Part shown: positions 1-12,689 of the stretch, in pieces
Numbering within the stretch: position 1 is the stretch's first letter
Layout of the letters: each line of letters begins with the position of its first letter
From: Ectobius pallidus
Lineage: Eukaryota > Arthropoda > Insecta > Blattodea > Ectobiidae
Direction: 5' to 3'
Assembly: GCA_964059195.1 (NCBI GenBank)
Contig: CAXKWD010000006.1
Coordinates: forward strand, 7,990,530 to 8,054,529
Length of the DNA stretch: 64,000 nt
Translations under genes and position numbers: made by a program
The notes under the pieces: model-generated
The model's input: only the letters and a program-made list of their open reading frames with translations
What the model was told of the DNA's origin: nothing
Database searches by the model: none

Positions 1-752
1 TAATAACCAATATTAGGTTACTTTTAAGATTAACAACTTTGTTTACTTCATTTTTTTTATTACAGCTATGGATTGTAGGAAAGTTATACAAAATGGCTAT
101 CCAATAGCCATTTTTCCCAAAATGTACAAAAAACGTAAAATTTTCATTACAAGGAATAAAAAACCCATAAATTTTATTTTTTGACAAGAAAGAGCATGTC
201 TTTGTAATAATTTTCAACATCAAAAACTTTTGGTTCCACATGCTGAAAATTAAAGTTTTCTAAACATAGTTTTTCGACCAAAAAAACTAGTTGCAAGTGT
301 GTTTAAATATTTTTGTAGGCATTTATACACACTTTTGAGTATTGATGTATTTTTTTCTGAAAATCTCATCATTTTATTGACCTCTGTGTAAAATTTCAAA
401 GAGATGTGATCATTGGTTATGGAGATAAAACAATAAATGTACACAAGGGTATCTTGTGCCAAGAGTCTCGAACAAGACAGACAATGCAGATTTCATGAAA
501 ATTCAAAGTGCTATAAAATTGAAACCATTTGAGATAGAGGAAAAATATTTTGGGTGGTTTGTTCCAATAATAAGGGAAGGGTGTACACCAAGTTTCATCA
601 ACATTCGAGACGGAGGGTGTCATGACCTCGTTGAAATGACATGGAATGACCCGTATACAGGCTACACAACACATAGGCTACGCGAGGACAAGACAAAAAC
701 TTTGTCAAAAGTTGCACGTAACATAGCTCTTAGAGGGTAAATTAGTGAATAA

Positions 753-1801
753 GGGAAAAACCAAATATTGGGTGCCAAATAGGCTCCTCCCATACTCGCT
801 ATCGGGACCCGCCCGGGAAGGAGGGGTTTAGGGCGGAGACTAACTAAATGAAACAGTGGGAGACATGTAGATGTAGATGTAGATATCTCGTCCTGTAGAT
901 CCTGTGTTGAGCGGGGCTCAAGGATATAGAACACGTCAGATCAAAAAATACATGCATGTTATAACAATAATATAGGTCTACAGAAACTGCAAGCTGCCAA
1001 ATTTATCCAAGCTGGAAATATTCCTCCAAATTGTAGAAGGTGTGAGTTATTAAAAATTCCTTGACAGCTGTTTTGAAAGGTTTGATCTTTCTTTGAATAC
1101 ATAATAATTTAATGTTGTTTGGAAGCTTGTTATATATCTGTACTGCAGAATAATACGCACCCTTCTGAAAGAGTTTTAACATCTAGTAGGTAATGGTGGA
1201 ATTAGTAATAGCGGCGCAGAGACATATGGCGGAAATAGCAGAAACACAAGAAAATTAATTTATTTTCTCCTTTTATCTCTTTTCTCCTCTTCTCCTCCTC
1301 TCCTCCCTATTACCTCCTTTCTCTCCTTCACCCTACCTACCTATTTGGGACCTATTCCTATCCTACTAATTTTCGCACCTACGGGGATTCGATCCGGGGA
1401 CCGCGAGCGTTCTAGTCCATCACCTTGACCACTACACCACGAGGATCGTTGCAATAAAAATCGAGAAAACTTCTAGCCTTTGTACTACAGAGACGTGTAA
1501 TACATGACGAGTAATAAGAATGATAATGTTCTTGTAAATACTTAGGTGGGTATATTTGGTACAAGGGGCATCTCGTATTTTGAATATTTGGTACAAGGGG
1601 CACTGTCGCATCGTGGGAATCGTATTTTCAATAGGGGTAGTGTTGACTGTCGAATGAAGGCGGGGAGACGGTCGGGAGTACGTTCGGGAACGGTCGGAAG
1701 AAGATCGGGGCAAGAGGTCGCCGGCCGACAGCTGCTGTCGCCATGGCAACGGAATGCGGGATGGGCGGAGCCTATTTAGCACCCGATACTTGGTTTATGC
1801 C
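753..1801. mobile_element. TIR-flanked non-autonomous DNA element
   Basis: The left end (753-797) and the reverse complement of the right end (1757-1801) match over about 45 bp with a few substitutions; a shared core is GGGTGC[CT]AAATAGGCTCC. No transposase is encoded. I could not find a convincing target duplication. A SINE-like segment occupies 1260-1446, so the element is itself composite. Confidence 0.55.
1260..1446 (-). repeat. tRNA-derived SINE
   Basis: On the minus strand, 1446-1376 reads like a tRNA with a pol III A box (TGGTGTAGTGGTCAAG) and B box (GGATCGAATCC). It is followed by a pyrimidine/purine-biased body ending near 1260. The folding is too degenerate for a working tRNA. A related head-plus-body lies at 14560-14790 (minus), and probably at 12690-12840 (plus), so this looks like a SINE family. 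Confidence 0.55.
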
Positions 1802-4800
1802 ATGAATAATAAATAACATTCAAGAAGAAAATGCCTCTGAAGAGGGCAGCCAACATTGCAAAATGAGACTAATTTGTTACTCATTATTATTATTATCTTC
1901 TTGCTAACTGCCTATGACTTACTTAAATAGGCTACTAATTACGACTAATTTTGTACAAATGTCTTGATCTTTTCAAATAACTATCACATTTTCAACAATG
2001 GTGTAAGTCATAAAAATTATTTTTGAAAGTAAATACAATAGGCCTACTATTGAGAACAATGGAATATATCAAATCCCAGTTCCATTTGAAAGCATCTCTC
2101 TCCGCACGGGTAAATCTCCACGTGGTACTGTCACATGCTCGGCGGAGTGATAGAGTAGAGTTTGTTTACATCTCCTTTGAACTTAAAGCGAAAACAGAAT
2201 AACTGTATTGCAGAAGGCGTTCATACTCGGGAATTCGAACAATCCCATCAAGGAAATTTTCGATCAGCACTTACTCCGCCATGATAGTTTGTGCAGCAAA
2301 ACCTTGCAGCACTCATAAAGCGAGATTTGAGATCGCTGCACTGACAGTAGAGTGGGAGTAAAGCAAAGCTGCAGCAAAATGTAAAAAAGAATGCTTTTGA
2401 TGCAGCAATGGTACTGCTTTAACTTCACTTTAAAAAAGAACGCACTGTACTCCCCATCCTAAACCCCACTTTCCTAGTGAGTTGTAGAGGGGAGGAGAGG
2501 TTAGAGGGTGGCAAGTATCTACTTTTTCCCCAAAACTTTCCACCAGTAATCCCTTGCTTGCAGGACGATCCCACATAGCATGTACAGTGTTTATCCAATT
2601 TTCTTAATAGGGTCTAGGCCTACAATTCAATAAAATCTTGCAGAATTGGTAATTTCTGGTGTTGCAAGTTTGGCAGGCTCGTGATCTTCAGAGCTGATGT
2701 CTGTACTGGTACAGTAGGCCTACACCATATAATGCTCTAATGCAATGAGGCAATTTATTTTTAAAGTAAATTAGGCTACGGTAACTTACATGTCTGGCTC
2801 TTGGGTCTGCATGTGTTAGAAGACTCTCTCAAGTATATTTTACCAACTGTCAGTCAATATTGTGATCTAGGCAGCAATGAACTAAACAACATAGCCAACC
2901 AAACAGAATACATTACACTAGAAATGCATTCCTAGCATAATAGGGTCCGATAAGTTATGTAATTATAATAATAAATCACAATTTAAAAAGGGGTCTATGT
3001 GAGTCTTCCACTGCAGCCTACTTGATTCACAAGTCACAACTATCGTCGTTCATACTTCCAACTCTGGCACTTGAGAGCAGAGCCCTTGTTTCAAAAAAAT
3101 TAGCACATAACCCCGTTTTACACAGGTGTGACATTTTAATGACCCCGTTCTCCTCACTGGTGGCAGTTAGATAATCCATTGCTACCCACGGGTGACAATT
3201 TTATACGATATAGAGACTTGTAGAGAAAAGGTTAAGTTGTTATCAAAACTAGTGCAAAAACCTGTTCTACTCACAGGTGATGAATAAATAACCACGTCTC
3301 TTATGTAAAACAAAACTCACCTATGAGTAGAAAAGATTTATTTTTTATTTTTAAATCCCTATGCCAAATTAAACTGTCTATGAGAATAATGGGGTTTTGC
3401 CCTAGTTCTGACTGTAATCCCTTTCCTACACGTCACTATGCAAAATAAAATTGTCATCCATGAGGAGAACAGGGTTATTAGACTATCCCCTGTGTAGAAT
3501 CGGGTTATGTGCTTTTATTTTCTGTGCTAAATATATTCTTAGGGCAGTGAAAGTATGTTCAAAAATCTATAACCATAGGCGAGAAAATAGTAAAAAGGTA
3601 GTTTACATATGGCAGAGAAAGTCGTGTGAGTGTTTATAACGGTAGGATTACATGTTAAGGCCTATATAAGTATAGCGTTTTTCTTTGTGCTGTATAGTGT
3701 AATCCCATTTGTTTTGTTGGCTACATCCTTTCACAACCTCCTTGATGAACATTGACTGGTGGCCCATTAAATAAACTAGAGAGTAGACTCAAGAGCCAGA
3801 CATGTACCCAGACCACTAAATAATATACCAAGGCTTTGGTTAGATTTAATTAGGCACAGCTGAGATGGCTTCAATGTATTTTGATTACACAAACAAACTT
3901 GACCTACATTACAATGCAGGAAATGCAATATGGAGAGAAATTCATGCTATGTGCAGATTTTTACCTCTGACAAATGGAATGTAACAGAGTAGAAGTGTTA
4001 GTTAAAAACAAGTACTGGTTATCAGAAATAGGCTGAACTTTCTTGCAAATATTTCTGAAATTGCCACAGAATCAGGGCTTCCTACAACAATCAGCTAGGC
4101 TTAGGCCTATTTCAATCACAAAATCAGATTTAGCCAGTTCAGGTCTAAGTTATTTTGTTTTGTGTAGGCGTAAGCTAAAATAAAGTCTTTCGGCACTCAT
4201 CAGTAATAGGCCTACAACCCAAACTGAGCACCCATTATAATAGCCTGTAACGGTATACTAAGGCCACAAAGGCCCAGGGATATACTGTTTAGTGGCTGGT
4301 TTAACCGGAAGTAGGCCTATACCTTTGTAGATAGCTCAACGAAAAATAGGCATGTCTTAGTTTGATAAAATACACATTAGGCTACTTTGAACTTTAGTTC
4401 GTAAATAGGCCTACTGATGGTCAATACAAAACATGCATTATTACCTACTTTCTGAATAGCTCACTACTTACAGCTCACAGATAAGCCAGGTACCAGCATC
4501 ACTGACGAAAGAGAAACTCGGGTGTATTTCCTCAAAACACTTTTGTGTTACATAAAAGGACTTTCATACACACAAAACGATAATGACCAGCTTGTAATGT
4601 ACGTGGTAAAAGACCAACAAAAATCCCTAAAAACATACTTAAACGCGCAATCATCCAGAAAAATTGGCTAAACATCGTCAATAGCGACAATTTAATCACA
4701 GAGTTTTGCATAAAAAGGTCAGATGGATTATGGCTGCCATACATCACTTTCCAACTTCATTTTCTACGACAAAAACATATACTCATCCCATAAACTTTAC

Positions 4801-4916
4801 CAAAGCACTAGTATTTTAGTTGCAAACAGAAAGGTTTTGTTTAAAAAACCTATCTTTCAAATGCATTTCCTTTCGTAAAGCCAGATCAGATGAGAGAAAC
4901 AAATAAAACTTATTAC

Positions 4917-5042
4917 CTCTCCGTTCGTGACGTTGATGCCCAAATAGATGTCACCAAAGGAACCACTACCGATTTTTCGCACTAAACGGTATTTCCCTCC
5001 CACAATAAATTCCTGTTTAGTTGAAGAACTTGAAGTTGCCAT
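4917..5042 (-). CDS. CSNK1A1 (CK1alpha): Casein kinase I alpha, first coding exon
   Basis: The 42 codons encode a Ser/Thr-rich N-terminus followed by [20 protein letters not shown], which is the glycine-rich ATP-binding loop of casein kinase I, then [11 protein letters not shown]. In known CK1-alpha proteins the next residues are EVAVKLES. The frame stops matching here, at a consensus splice donor (GAG|GTAATA at 4917/4916) in phase 0, so the exon ends at 4917. CK1-alpha is a cytosolic and nuclear Ser/Thr kinase acting in Wnt (beta-catenin priming), Hedgehog and circadian signalling. The N-terminus is closer to vertebrate and non-dipteran forms than to Drosophila. The remaining exons lie to the left of the window. 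Confidence 0.93.
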
Positions 5043-5230
5043 TTTTAAATCAGCTGTCTGAAGAAAGTTTAAATTTAGAAAGGCAAATTAACAAAATTAA
5101 ATCAATAATTACACACACTACCACTTCCACCAACACGCCGACATCTTTCTTCCAATAACTGACGTAAGAACAAAGCAGCGCAAAGCATCATGGGTTATCC
5201 TTAAACCACAAGACACAAATTTACTTCAAC
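5043..5230 (-). promoter_or_regulatory. CK1-alpha 5' UTR and likely core promoter
   Basis: This segment lies directly upstream of the CK1-alpha start codon on the minus strand. It includes a CRE/ATF-like TGACGTAA on the plus strand at about 5160. No TATA box is evident, which fits a housekeeping kinase promoter. The transcription start is not determinable here. Confidence 0.4.
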
Positions 5231-5812
5231 TTTCCACGTCGGTTAAATATGTTACAGTGTCCTTGTGGGAAAACCGTCCTATTGAATAAATTAAAACATG
5301 AATTATGCACTAGGTTCATGCAAATTCGGTGTCAAAACAATGTTAATGCTATCGGTTCAAACATCACCGTCTGCTATGCTGTATCCGCATTCCCATTCGC
5401 ACGAGATCCCGTGTAATCCAGCGTATAGACGGTAGGGAAGATTTTCCCCGCTAGTAGTGCTGATTTCGTGGTATTATTCAGTATACTGACAGTGTTTACT
5501 TGTTTGTTGTAGGCTACTGATGTAAATTAAAGAAAAGTGACAGGACATGCTTTCAGTTCAGATTTATTCAGTATGGGAATATGATCCGGTCCCCTGAATT
5601 CCTTTTTCGGTATGTTTTTTCCCTAAAATGCTTTTTATTAAAGTCAATAAATCACTCAAGTTTCGAAGCGATGTGCCACATAAATAGGGCTTAGGGCTAT
5701 GGCAGAAAATAAAGATAGGTTAAAGGTTTCTGATATCCAATTATTAAAGCCTTACTGTATTTGCTGCTTTTATGTATGGATGTTAATTTAACATTGTAAT
5801 ATACTTTACTGA

Positions 5813-6475
5813 GTGTCCCATTCTGTAAACGTAAACCAACTTGAAATTCTACAAAAGAGAGCAATAAAATTCATGTACAATTATCCATACCTGAAACCCT
5901 CCAAAGAATTACTTTTAGAAACTACCATTCTGCCTCTTAGAATGCAAATCAAGCTTTCTGCATCCCTATTTATCAATAAAATGGAAAAAGAACAAATAAT
6001 ATCAAATCTAAACTTAGTTCATACAAATGAAGTGCATAATTATAACACAAGAAATTCTGACAAAATATTCTTGAAGCACAGTAACTCTAGTAGATATGGA
6101 CTAAATAGTATAATTTTGTCTTCTATTAAAGATTTTTATACACTACCATGTCATATACGACAATGTAAAACTCTGACTAAATTCAAAAGAGATGCCCGGT
6201 CTTATTTAATATACCAATTTGCAGATGACACCTTACAATAATATTTATGTTAACTTCTTATGTCATTTTGTCATTATATAAAATTAAAAGGTATAAATTT
6301 CTGTAGTTCCGGTATGTGTTTATATTGCATTTATTAATTGTTTTATATTGCCTCATTGATCTAATATAATTTATGTTCAAAAAATGTAAAATTTGACTGT
6401 CCCTGTTAACGAGCGTGAGCTCATTGGGATCTTTGTAAAATAAAAAAAAAATAAATAAAATGAAAATAAATAAAG
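5813..6475 (+). mobile_element. 5'-truncated non-LTR retrotransposon, reverse-transcriptase C-terminal tail
   Basis: An open frame of about 142 codons (5813-6241) carries the LEILQKRAIKFMYNY and HNYNTRNSDK signatures that follow the RT domain in many CR1/Jockey-like LINEs. The frame is followed by an AT-rich 3' UTR and an AATAAA-type repeating tail ending near 6475, as expected for a LINE 3' end. The catalytic core is absent, so this is a 5'-truncated dead copy. Confidence 0.75.
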
Positions 6476-6537
6476 TTATAGGTTGCGCGTATAGTCTGTA
6501 TGGGAATATTCGGAATGCGATAGGGTAGAGATCTTGC

Positions 6538-7354
6538 CAAGGGCGCCCATATGATATTTTTAAAAATTAATTTATTTTTTGTCGCTTTAACTTCTTATAA
6601 GTGCAAAAATGACGTAGCCAGAATATAATTTCGGGGAGAGTAGAAAGTGACGAGGGGTTGGAATACCCCCAAGAAAGGGTGGTTGGGGTCCACCCCTGGA
6701 AAATTTTTAAATATTGAACTAATGAAAATTACATTTTACGCTATTTTCGTACTGAAAAAGTAATTAGCAGATTTGTTTACCATACTCTAAGATATGCCAA
6801 CGTAAACAAGAAATTGTTATTTAAGTTGAGGGTCCACCCCGGAAATTTTCTTTAATATTGAACTAATGAAAATAACTATTTTTGCTATTTTAGCACTGAA
6901 AAACTTGTTAGAAAATTTGTTTACTATACTCTAAGACATGGCAACTTAAACAAGAAATTGTTACCTAAGTTATAATGCTTATTACTGTTTATAAGGAAAG
7001 TTAAGTAACACATGGAACAATGGAAATAATAGCCTACTCGTTGTTATGAAAACAAAATAACTGCTACATCATATTCGACACACCAACAAAACTTGTTTAG
7101 TTCATTTTTTTTAAATACAAAAATAGAATTTTAGGTTTTGATTCTTAGGACCCCCTTTCCTAATCGATTGTGGATTCTGCTTCCGTGTTGTCGATTTGGT
7201 AAAACTTCTGCAAGCTCTTTATGTCCGTACTGGCTTTTAAATAGTTGTCTTAAAAGAAAAACACCCGATTATACTTATTAATAAACATTTTTCCCTTTCC
7301 CTGAGAGCTAAGGGGACCGCGGCCCCCCCCTACCCACGGGTATGGGCGCCCATG
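6538..7354. mobile_element. hAT-like MITE with internal tandem units (copy 1)
   Basis: The ends read CAAGGGCGCCCATA and, reverse complemented, CATGGGCGCCCATA. The 8 bp outside each end are gatcttgc and attcttgg, a degraded duplication with 5 of 8 bases matching. Inside are two copies of a roughly 130-bp unit containing TGAACTAATGAAAAT and CCATACTCTAAGA. No coding capacity. A second, better preserved copy with four units lies at 42315-43402. Confidence 0.72.
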
Positions 7355-7503
7355 ATTCTTGGAGAATTTAAGGGTTTCGCTGATAGCGTAGTACGCTGAA
7401 AACCTAGATTCGATTCACGATCAGGAAACATTTTCTTCTAGATTGCAAAATATCATGTTAGCAGTTTCCATTGTTTGATTAATTTCAATATTCTTTTCTT
7501 TTT

Positions 7504-7725
7504 TTACTCTGGTTCGATTCGGATTTTCGACTGACCTAGTCCTTTTGGTTTCAGTGTTCTCATGAAGTTGATTTCTGGTGGTAAAAGAGACCGGTGCATA
7601 AGGCTGGAAACTTCATCATCGCTTTTCCAATTGTCTAAAAATTCTGGATCCTCATTCTTCAGAAGCCGTATCCTGAGCTTTAATGTCCCAAGAAATTGAT
7701 AGAAAGCGATCAAATTAAATAACAT
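7504..7725 (-). other. Unrecognised open frame of 73 codons
   Basis: The minus-strand frame is open for 73 codons and charged in its second half, but matches no family I can name. It could be a host exon or a chance frame in repeat DNA. Nothing else in 7355-8139 is interpretable. Confidence 0.15.
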
Positions 7726-8139
7726 ATTATTAACATTTTTACATTAAGATAATAAATATCGTACTCATTGTCTTTTCAGCTTTTTTGGAAGCCCCATGAT
7801 AGTAAACTAACTTGCGTATCTTATGTTTATGGCTACGTGATACGAATAAATAATTCTGAAAACAAATTAACTTATGATGCCTATATTATTCTGATGTAAA
7901 GACCGAAATGTTCCTTCGCCGTGACGTATTTAATTTATAGATGATGAGAACTGCAGCTTAAAATGCCCATCGAAAGTTCACCTGTTTATACCAATTAACC
8001 CGAATCTCTCTAGGTGAGACTTGCCTTTTTATAATAAATTTGGGAATGTTCACACATTGTGTATTGGGTTTTTCTTTAGTTCACTTATGTTCGGGCATAT
8101 TCGTTCAGGCTTCGGTTTCTGTTTCTGCATTCTAGTATG

Positions 8140-8733
8140 TAGAGATGGGAATCTGTTACTTTTTTTGGAACAGTTACGTTACTGTTACAGTTACACGAAA
8201 GTAACTGTTATTTATAACCGTTACCTGTTACTTTTCTTGTATATTACGTAGTTAATCGCCAGATCACTTCCCACTTGTAGGGGAATGCCCTTTATCTCCC
8301 CCCCCATAACGGTTATGGACGTAGCCAAGGCTGGGGCTCTAGGGAGGGACCCCCCGAAATAAAAAACAGTTGTAAAATTTAGCTTTCAATTAGGGATGAT
8401 AATCGATAGTTAAAATATCGAGGTTAAAATCGGAGATAACCATCGATATGACGATAATATCGGCCTGAAAACATCGATGTATTTAGACAAAAAACATCGA
8501 TGTATATTTAAAAAAGGCTATGGCATCAGAAAATTAGGCAAAATTCATAAATAAACAGAAGTATTTCCATGAAAACAATCGATGTAAAAAATCAATGTTT
8601 TGTGAAATTAAGCTCATGTAAATAAAATTATATCGTAGAACCAAGGTAGCCTATTAATCTTCTTTTTGTTACAAAAACATCCATGTCGGGGAGAAACATC
8701 GATGTAGCAAATACATCAGTTGTTTTCCATCGA
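8140..8733 (+). repeat. TAGAGATGGG-type hAT end, copy inverted at 36187-36781
   Basis: Starting TAGAGATGGGAATCTGTTAC, this 594-bp block is nearly identical to the reverse complement of 36187-36781. It contains GTTAC-rich subterminal repeats and an internal segment rich in ATCGATG motifs that starts TAGGGATGATAATCGATAG, itself a likely nested hAT-type end. Homology stops abruptly at 8733. No matching far end or 8-bp duplication of ctagtatg was found, so this copy is truncated. Confidence 0.75.
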
Positions 8734-8890
8734 AAATATAGTTAGAAATATGCTAAAAATTCTAATAGCTTAAAATAAATTGCAAAAGTAAAATTGTAGG
8801 CCTAAATACTGAAAATGTTTTACTTTGATGTTATGAGGATAAAACGTGCAGAATATTTTATATCACGGCAACAGGACAGGTTTTTTTAGT
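8733..8890 (+). repeat. Direct repeat, first copy (second at 9681-9840)
   Basis: About 155 bp starting GAAAATATAGTTAGAAATATG and including GCACGGCAACAGGACAGG-like sequence recur in direct orientation at 9681-9840 with modest divergence. The intervening 0.8 kb includes the hAT MITE at 8961-9497. Confidence 0.7.
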
Positions 8891-8960
8891 TTATCAAGTT
8901 ATAATTTTACTAAATGTATTTGTAAGCACACCTGACAACTTTGTATTAAAGAGTAATGAC

Positions 8961-9497
8961 CAGGGCCCGGATTCTAATGACATGTAATCTTTTTATTGAT
9001 GCTGCCTAGACACTGCCAACTTGTAAATAAATCCTAATCATGGCCTCTAGATTATAGAAATGCATTTATATTATGTCATTTTATGGAATTTTATATTTTT
9101 AGGGCATTTATTTCTTTTTTAGGTTATTATTTTGTCATTTTCGTGTCATTTGCTTCCTTATTTTGTCATTTTTATGCATTTACTTTAAATATATGACTAG
9201 GTTACTATAATACAACATTGTTGTAGAATCTACTTTAAAAACAATGTTCTTATTTTTCTTCTCAAATGTTCCATTCAAGAAAAAAGCTTTCAGACTTACG
9301 ATATCCTTTCTACATTTACAGTTTTTAGAATTATTTACAAATTAGTCTACATCTTTGTGTGCACAATAATATTTTTTATAAATAAAATATGAGTTTTCAG
9401 GTCATTCTTTGTAGTTATTAGGTCATTTTCTTTATAATTTAGGGTCATTTTATAGGTCTTTTTCAAACAGTTTTAGGTCATCAGAATCCGGGCCCTG
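8961..9497. mobile_element. hAT MITE with perfect 8-bp target duplication
   Basis: The terminal inverted repeats begin CAGGGCCCGGATTCT and match at 20 of 21 positions. The duplication GTAATGAC is perfect at 8953-8960 and 9498-9505. The interior is AT-rich, with many TCATTTT/GTCATTT motifs and no open frame, so this is a classical non-autonomous hAT. Confidence 0.92.
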
Positions 9498-9680
9498 GTA
9501 ATGACATTAATGTTGTGTTATTTTTTTAAATCATGCGATGTTCCCTTTCCTTGAGTCTTTTATGTATTTCAAGGCAAATAAAGTGTACTAAATATATTTG
9601 TAATTAGGCTTTAAGATTTCATATGTTATGCAATGTACAGAGTGTTATTTCCTTTATTTTTATTTTCAATCTGGCGGAAA

Positions 9681-9840
9681 TCCGAAAATATAGTTAGAAA
9701 TATGAAAAAAATTCCAATAGCATAAACGAAATGGCAAAAGTAAAATTGTAAATAACTGAAAATGTTTTACTTTGATGTCATGAGGAGGAAACTTGCAGAA
9801 TATTTTATAACACGGCAACAGGACAGGTTTCTTTAGTTCC
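9681..9840 (+). repeat. Direct repeat, second copy
   Basis: Second copy of the block at 8733-8890; both contain GAAAATGTTTTACTTTGATG and end at an ACAGGACAGGTTT motif. Confidence 0.7.
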
Positions 9841-10339
9841 TTAAAATGAAAACGAAAATTGCCATGCATAGGCCTAAATATACAAAAGTGCTTCATTTAT
9901 ATTCAACATGCAAAAATACTAGTAAAATAAATCATCCGCTGATTAAATATTTCCGTACGAACTTGGAGGATATCGCGAAGTAGTCGGACCCCTGCTGTGA
10001 CGTCACTCGTTCCGTGTTCCGGCCTTGTTCCAAGGTGGCGTTGGTCGTATTCAAGAACGCGACTTTGGAAGACGACTTCTTAAAGTAGACTTTCAAAGCA
10101 AAGTTCAACTTTGGTTAAAGTCGAATTCATAGACGTTAGTTGCGAGACTTTGACCGTGACTTTGGAAAGTCGAGAATTGACGATGTTGTTGTAACGTTGG
10201 CAATCGTATCCACTGCCTTTTAAATGAATTATGTGTACAAACTGTTGAAATTGCTGTACGTCTAGGAGGCGGTGGGCAAATCTCGAACAAAATAACATCG
10301 ATGTGCGCATTACGGTACACTCAGCCATTTTGCAAAAGC

Positions 10340-11420
10340 GTAATTGTATTGTGATGATGATAATAACAATAATAATAATTCTTTATTAGCTGTCAGGATA
10401 CAATGTCCATTATCTTCTTAATTCTTTAAGCATATTTTTGGTTATTACAATACAAATAGCGACTGAATAATTAAAATACACATTTATAAATTTCTTAAAA
10501 TGAAGTATTAATATGTTCATTGTCAGTATTTTGTAAGAATGTCATGTAGGGTTCTGATTAAATTTCCATAGAGTTAAGGAATTCTTGTACATCGTAAAAT
10601 AAATAATATTTTAGAAGTAGAGTTTTAACTTGTTTTTTAAAATGTTGAATCTTTGGATTCTTAAGATTGTTAAGTAGTTTATCATACATAATAAAACCTA
10701 TACGAGAAATTATGTTCAAGCTCCTGGTAGTTCTATGACAATATAAATGAATATTGTTAGCTGTTCTTGTCTGGTAGTGATGTATTTGTGAATTCTTCAT
10801 GAATAGGTTCCTAATTTTGTGTATAAATGTCACAGTTTCTAATATATAGAGGGATGGTAGGGGCAAGATTTTTAATGTTTCGTATATCGGTTTACTTGGT
10901 GTCCTGACTGGTAATTGGAGCATAACTTTTAGTAGACCTATTCTTTTTTGCAGTTTGAATATTTGCTTAGCTTTTGTTGAATGTCCCCCAAAAGAAATGC
11001 TTAACTTAATACTGAATGGACACAGCTGAAATATGTCTTTAATAGCCTACATCTATTGTTGATACCTGAGTATATGAATAGCATAACATAACTGGCTAAG
11101 TTTGTTACTTAAATTTGCTATATTTGGTTCCCATGTAAGATCCTGGTCAATCCATAGCCCAAGAAATGTTGTAGTATTTATTTGGCCCAATGTTGTGTTA
11201 TTAAGTCTAACTTGCAGGTTGCCTATAAGATTTTGTGAATGAAAGAGCATAGGCCTATGTATTGTCTTATCGGTATTTAGAAAGGGTTTTTTCTCTTTCA
11301 GCCAAAGTTCTAGGCTACTATTTGTTTCATTTACCTTTTGCTGAAGTGAATGGAGATCGCTGTCACAAAACTGGAGTTTCAGTTCTCTTGTCATGAAATA
11401 TTGTGAATTATTCTGAATCA
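10340..11420 (-). mobile_element. Non-LTR retrotransposon fragment (RT C-terminal region)
   Basis: Two minus-strand frames (11053-11420 and 10558-10923) carry the post-catalytic RT motifs FLGLWIDQDLTW and IHHYQTRTANN. They are separated by about 130 bp and at least one frameshift. The 3' end is at about 10340, where a run of ATTATT repeats forms the tail. The palm domain is missing. It is nested inside the Harbinger element. Confidence 0.72.
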
Positions 11421-12689
11421 TGAAAGTCTCGAAGATGCCACCAATGACTGACTGTGAACAGTGATCGAAGTGGCTCCATCCGGCATTGAGATTCAAGGTG
11501 AACAGAGGAATGAGCAGGTGGGCCTGTTTTCTTAAAAGAATAGGCCTACTGTCCAGAAGCAACGTGAGTGTCTTCACAGTATTTTGAAGAGAGGAAACAA
11601 ATTGAAATAGAGCAGCTGAGAGAGCTCCATGAACCAAAACTACAGCTTAAAGGACTTCCATGCTGCAATGATGAAGCAGTAACAAGAAATACACGAGCTC
11701 ACTTTGCAGAACATGAAGGAATTGCACCAGAAAGCAATGAGAGATTGATTTCCTTTGCCTGTAGTTTTCAATTTTATTTCAATGTCCATACACATTACAT
11801 ACCATACATACATAAAATCAAAATATTATATTCAGCTTTTCAATTCTGGAATATGCCACCCTGAAACTGCTCTTTTAAGTAGCACTAAAGAGGCTCTGGT
11901 GATTGTTTTTTAATTGCACTTTTTAATAGGGCAGTATAACATGCAGCACAACAGTGGACTGCATTACCTATGTTATGCAGGTTGCTAGGGGAAAGATTAC
12001 AGGTAGGCGGGTGGCTAGATCTACTGCAGTTGCTACTGTTGTTGAAGATTCTGTTATCATGGGTGGAACCAGGCCATCCAGTAACGAAATCAATAAACTT
12101 CCTCTCGTGGTTGACGACAGCCTACAACAAAATACAATTAACATGAGCATGATAGGCTATATGATTTGGGTAATACAAATAAAAGAAAAAAGATTTAAAG
12201 CATCGTGTTCCACAATTACTCTTCTTACTTTATATCAATGATCTCCCAATAAATACCAGATATTATTCTGTTTGCAGTTGATACAAATGTTTTAGTTTCA
12301 GGAGAAACAGAAAAATAATCCTACAAAGAAGTAATAGGCCTATGTTGTTAAATGACTTGTACACTGGTATTGCATTTTTCATCAAAGTGAAGAATTCCTT
12401 GACCAACTCAGGCAGGCAGCACCAATAGGGATAAATACAATATCCTCATTATTACAAATTTAATTACATGCAGACTGAACTCAGCGATGGTCGAATAGAC
12501 TACAGATTATAAATGATAGGCTGATGTGTTATTTTGTATGGGATAATATGATAGTACCGGTACATAAAGAATTATGAATATCATCTTGTTCATAGGAGTT
12601 ACTGACACTTTTAACTTGTAGGCCTATGCTAGGTTAAAGCTCTCTAAACTTAAACAGATGAATTTTCCCTTCACCGCTCAGCAATTGCT

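Larger units (their letters stand above)
1..4916 (-). other. Probable intron 1 of casein kinase I alpha, repeat-filled
   Basis: No further CK1-alpha exon is recognisable on the minus strand between the exon at 4917-5042 and the left edge, so this stretch is best read as part of its first coding intron. It holds a TIR-flanked repeat (753-1801) with a tRNA-like SINE head inside. An open frame at 456-740 (94 codons, plus strand) resembles nothing I recognise. I see no gene between about 1800 and 4850. That the intron runs past the window edge is inferred from the exon's donor site only. Confidence 0.5.

Noticed and set aside
456..740. 94-codon frame as a gene
   Set aside because: No recognisable family or exon borders; kept only as a note within the intron entry.
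1376..1446. Functional tRNA gene
   Set aside because: Stems are poor and a SINE body follows; similar heads recur.
9990..10041. Promoter with a perfect CRE (TGACGTCA) next to the Harbinger left end
   Set aside because: No gene could be linked to it in either direction.
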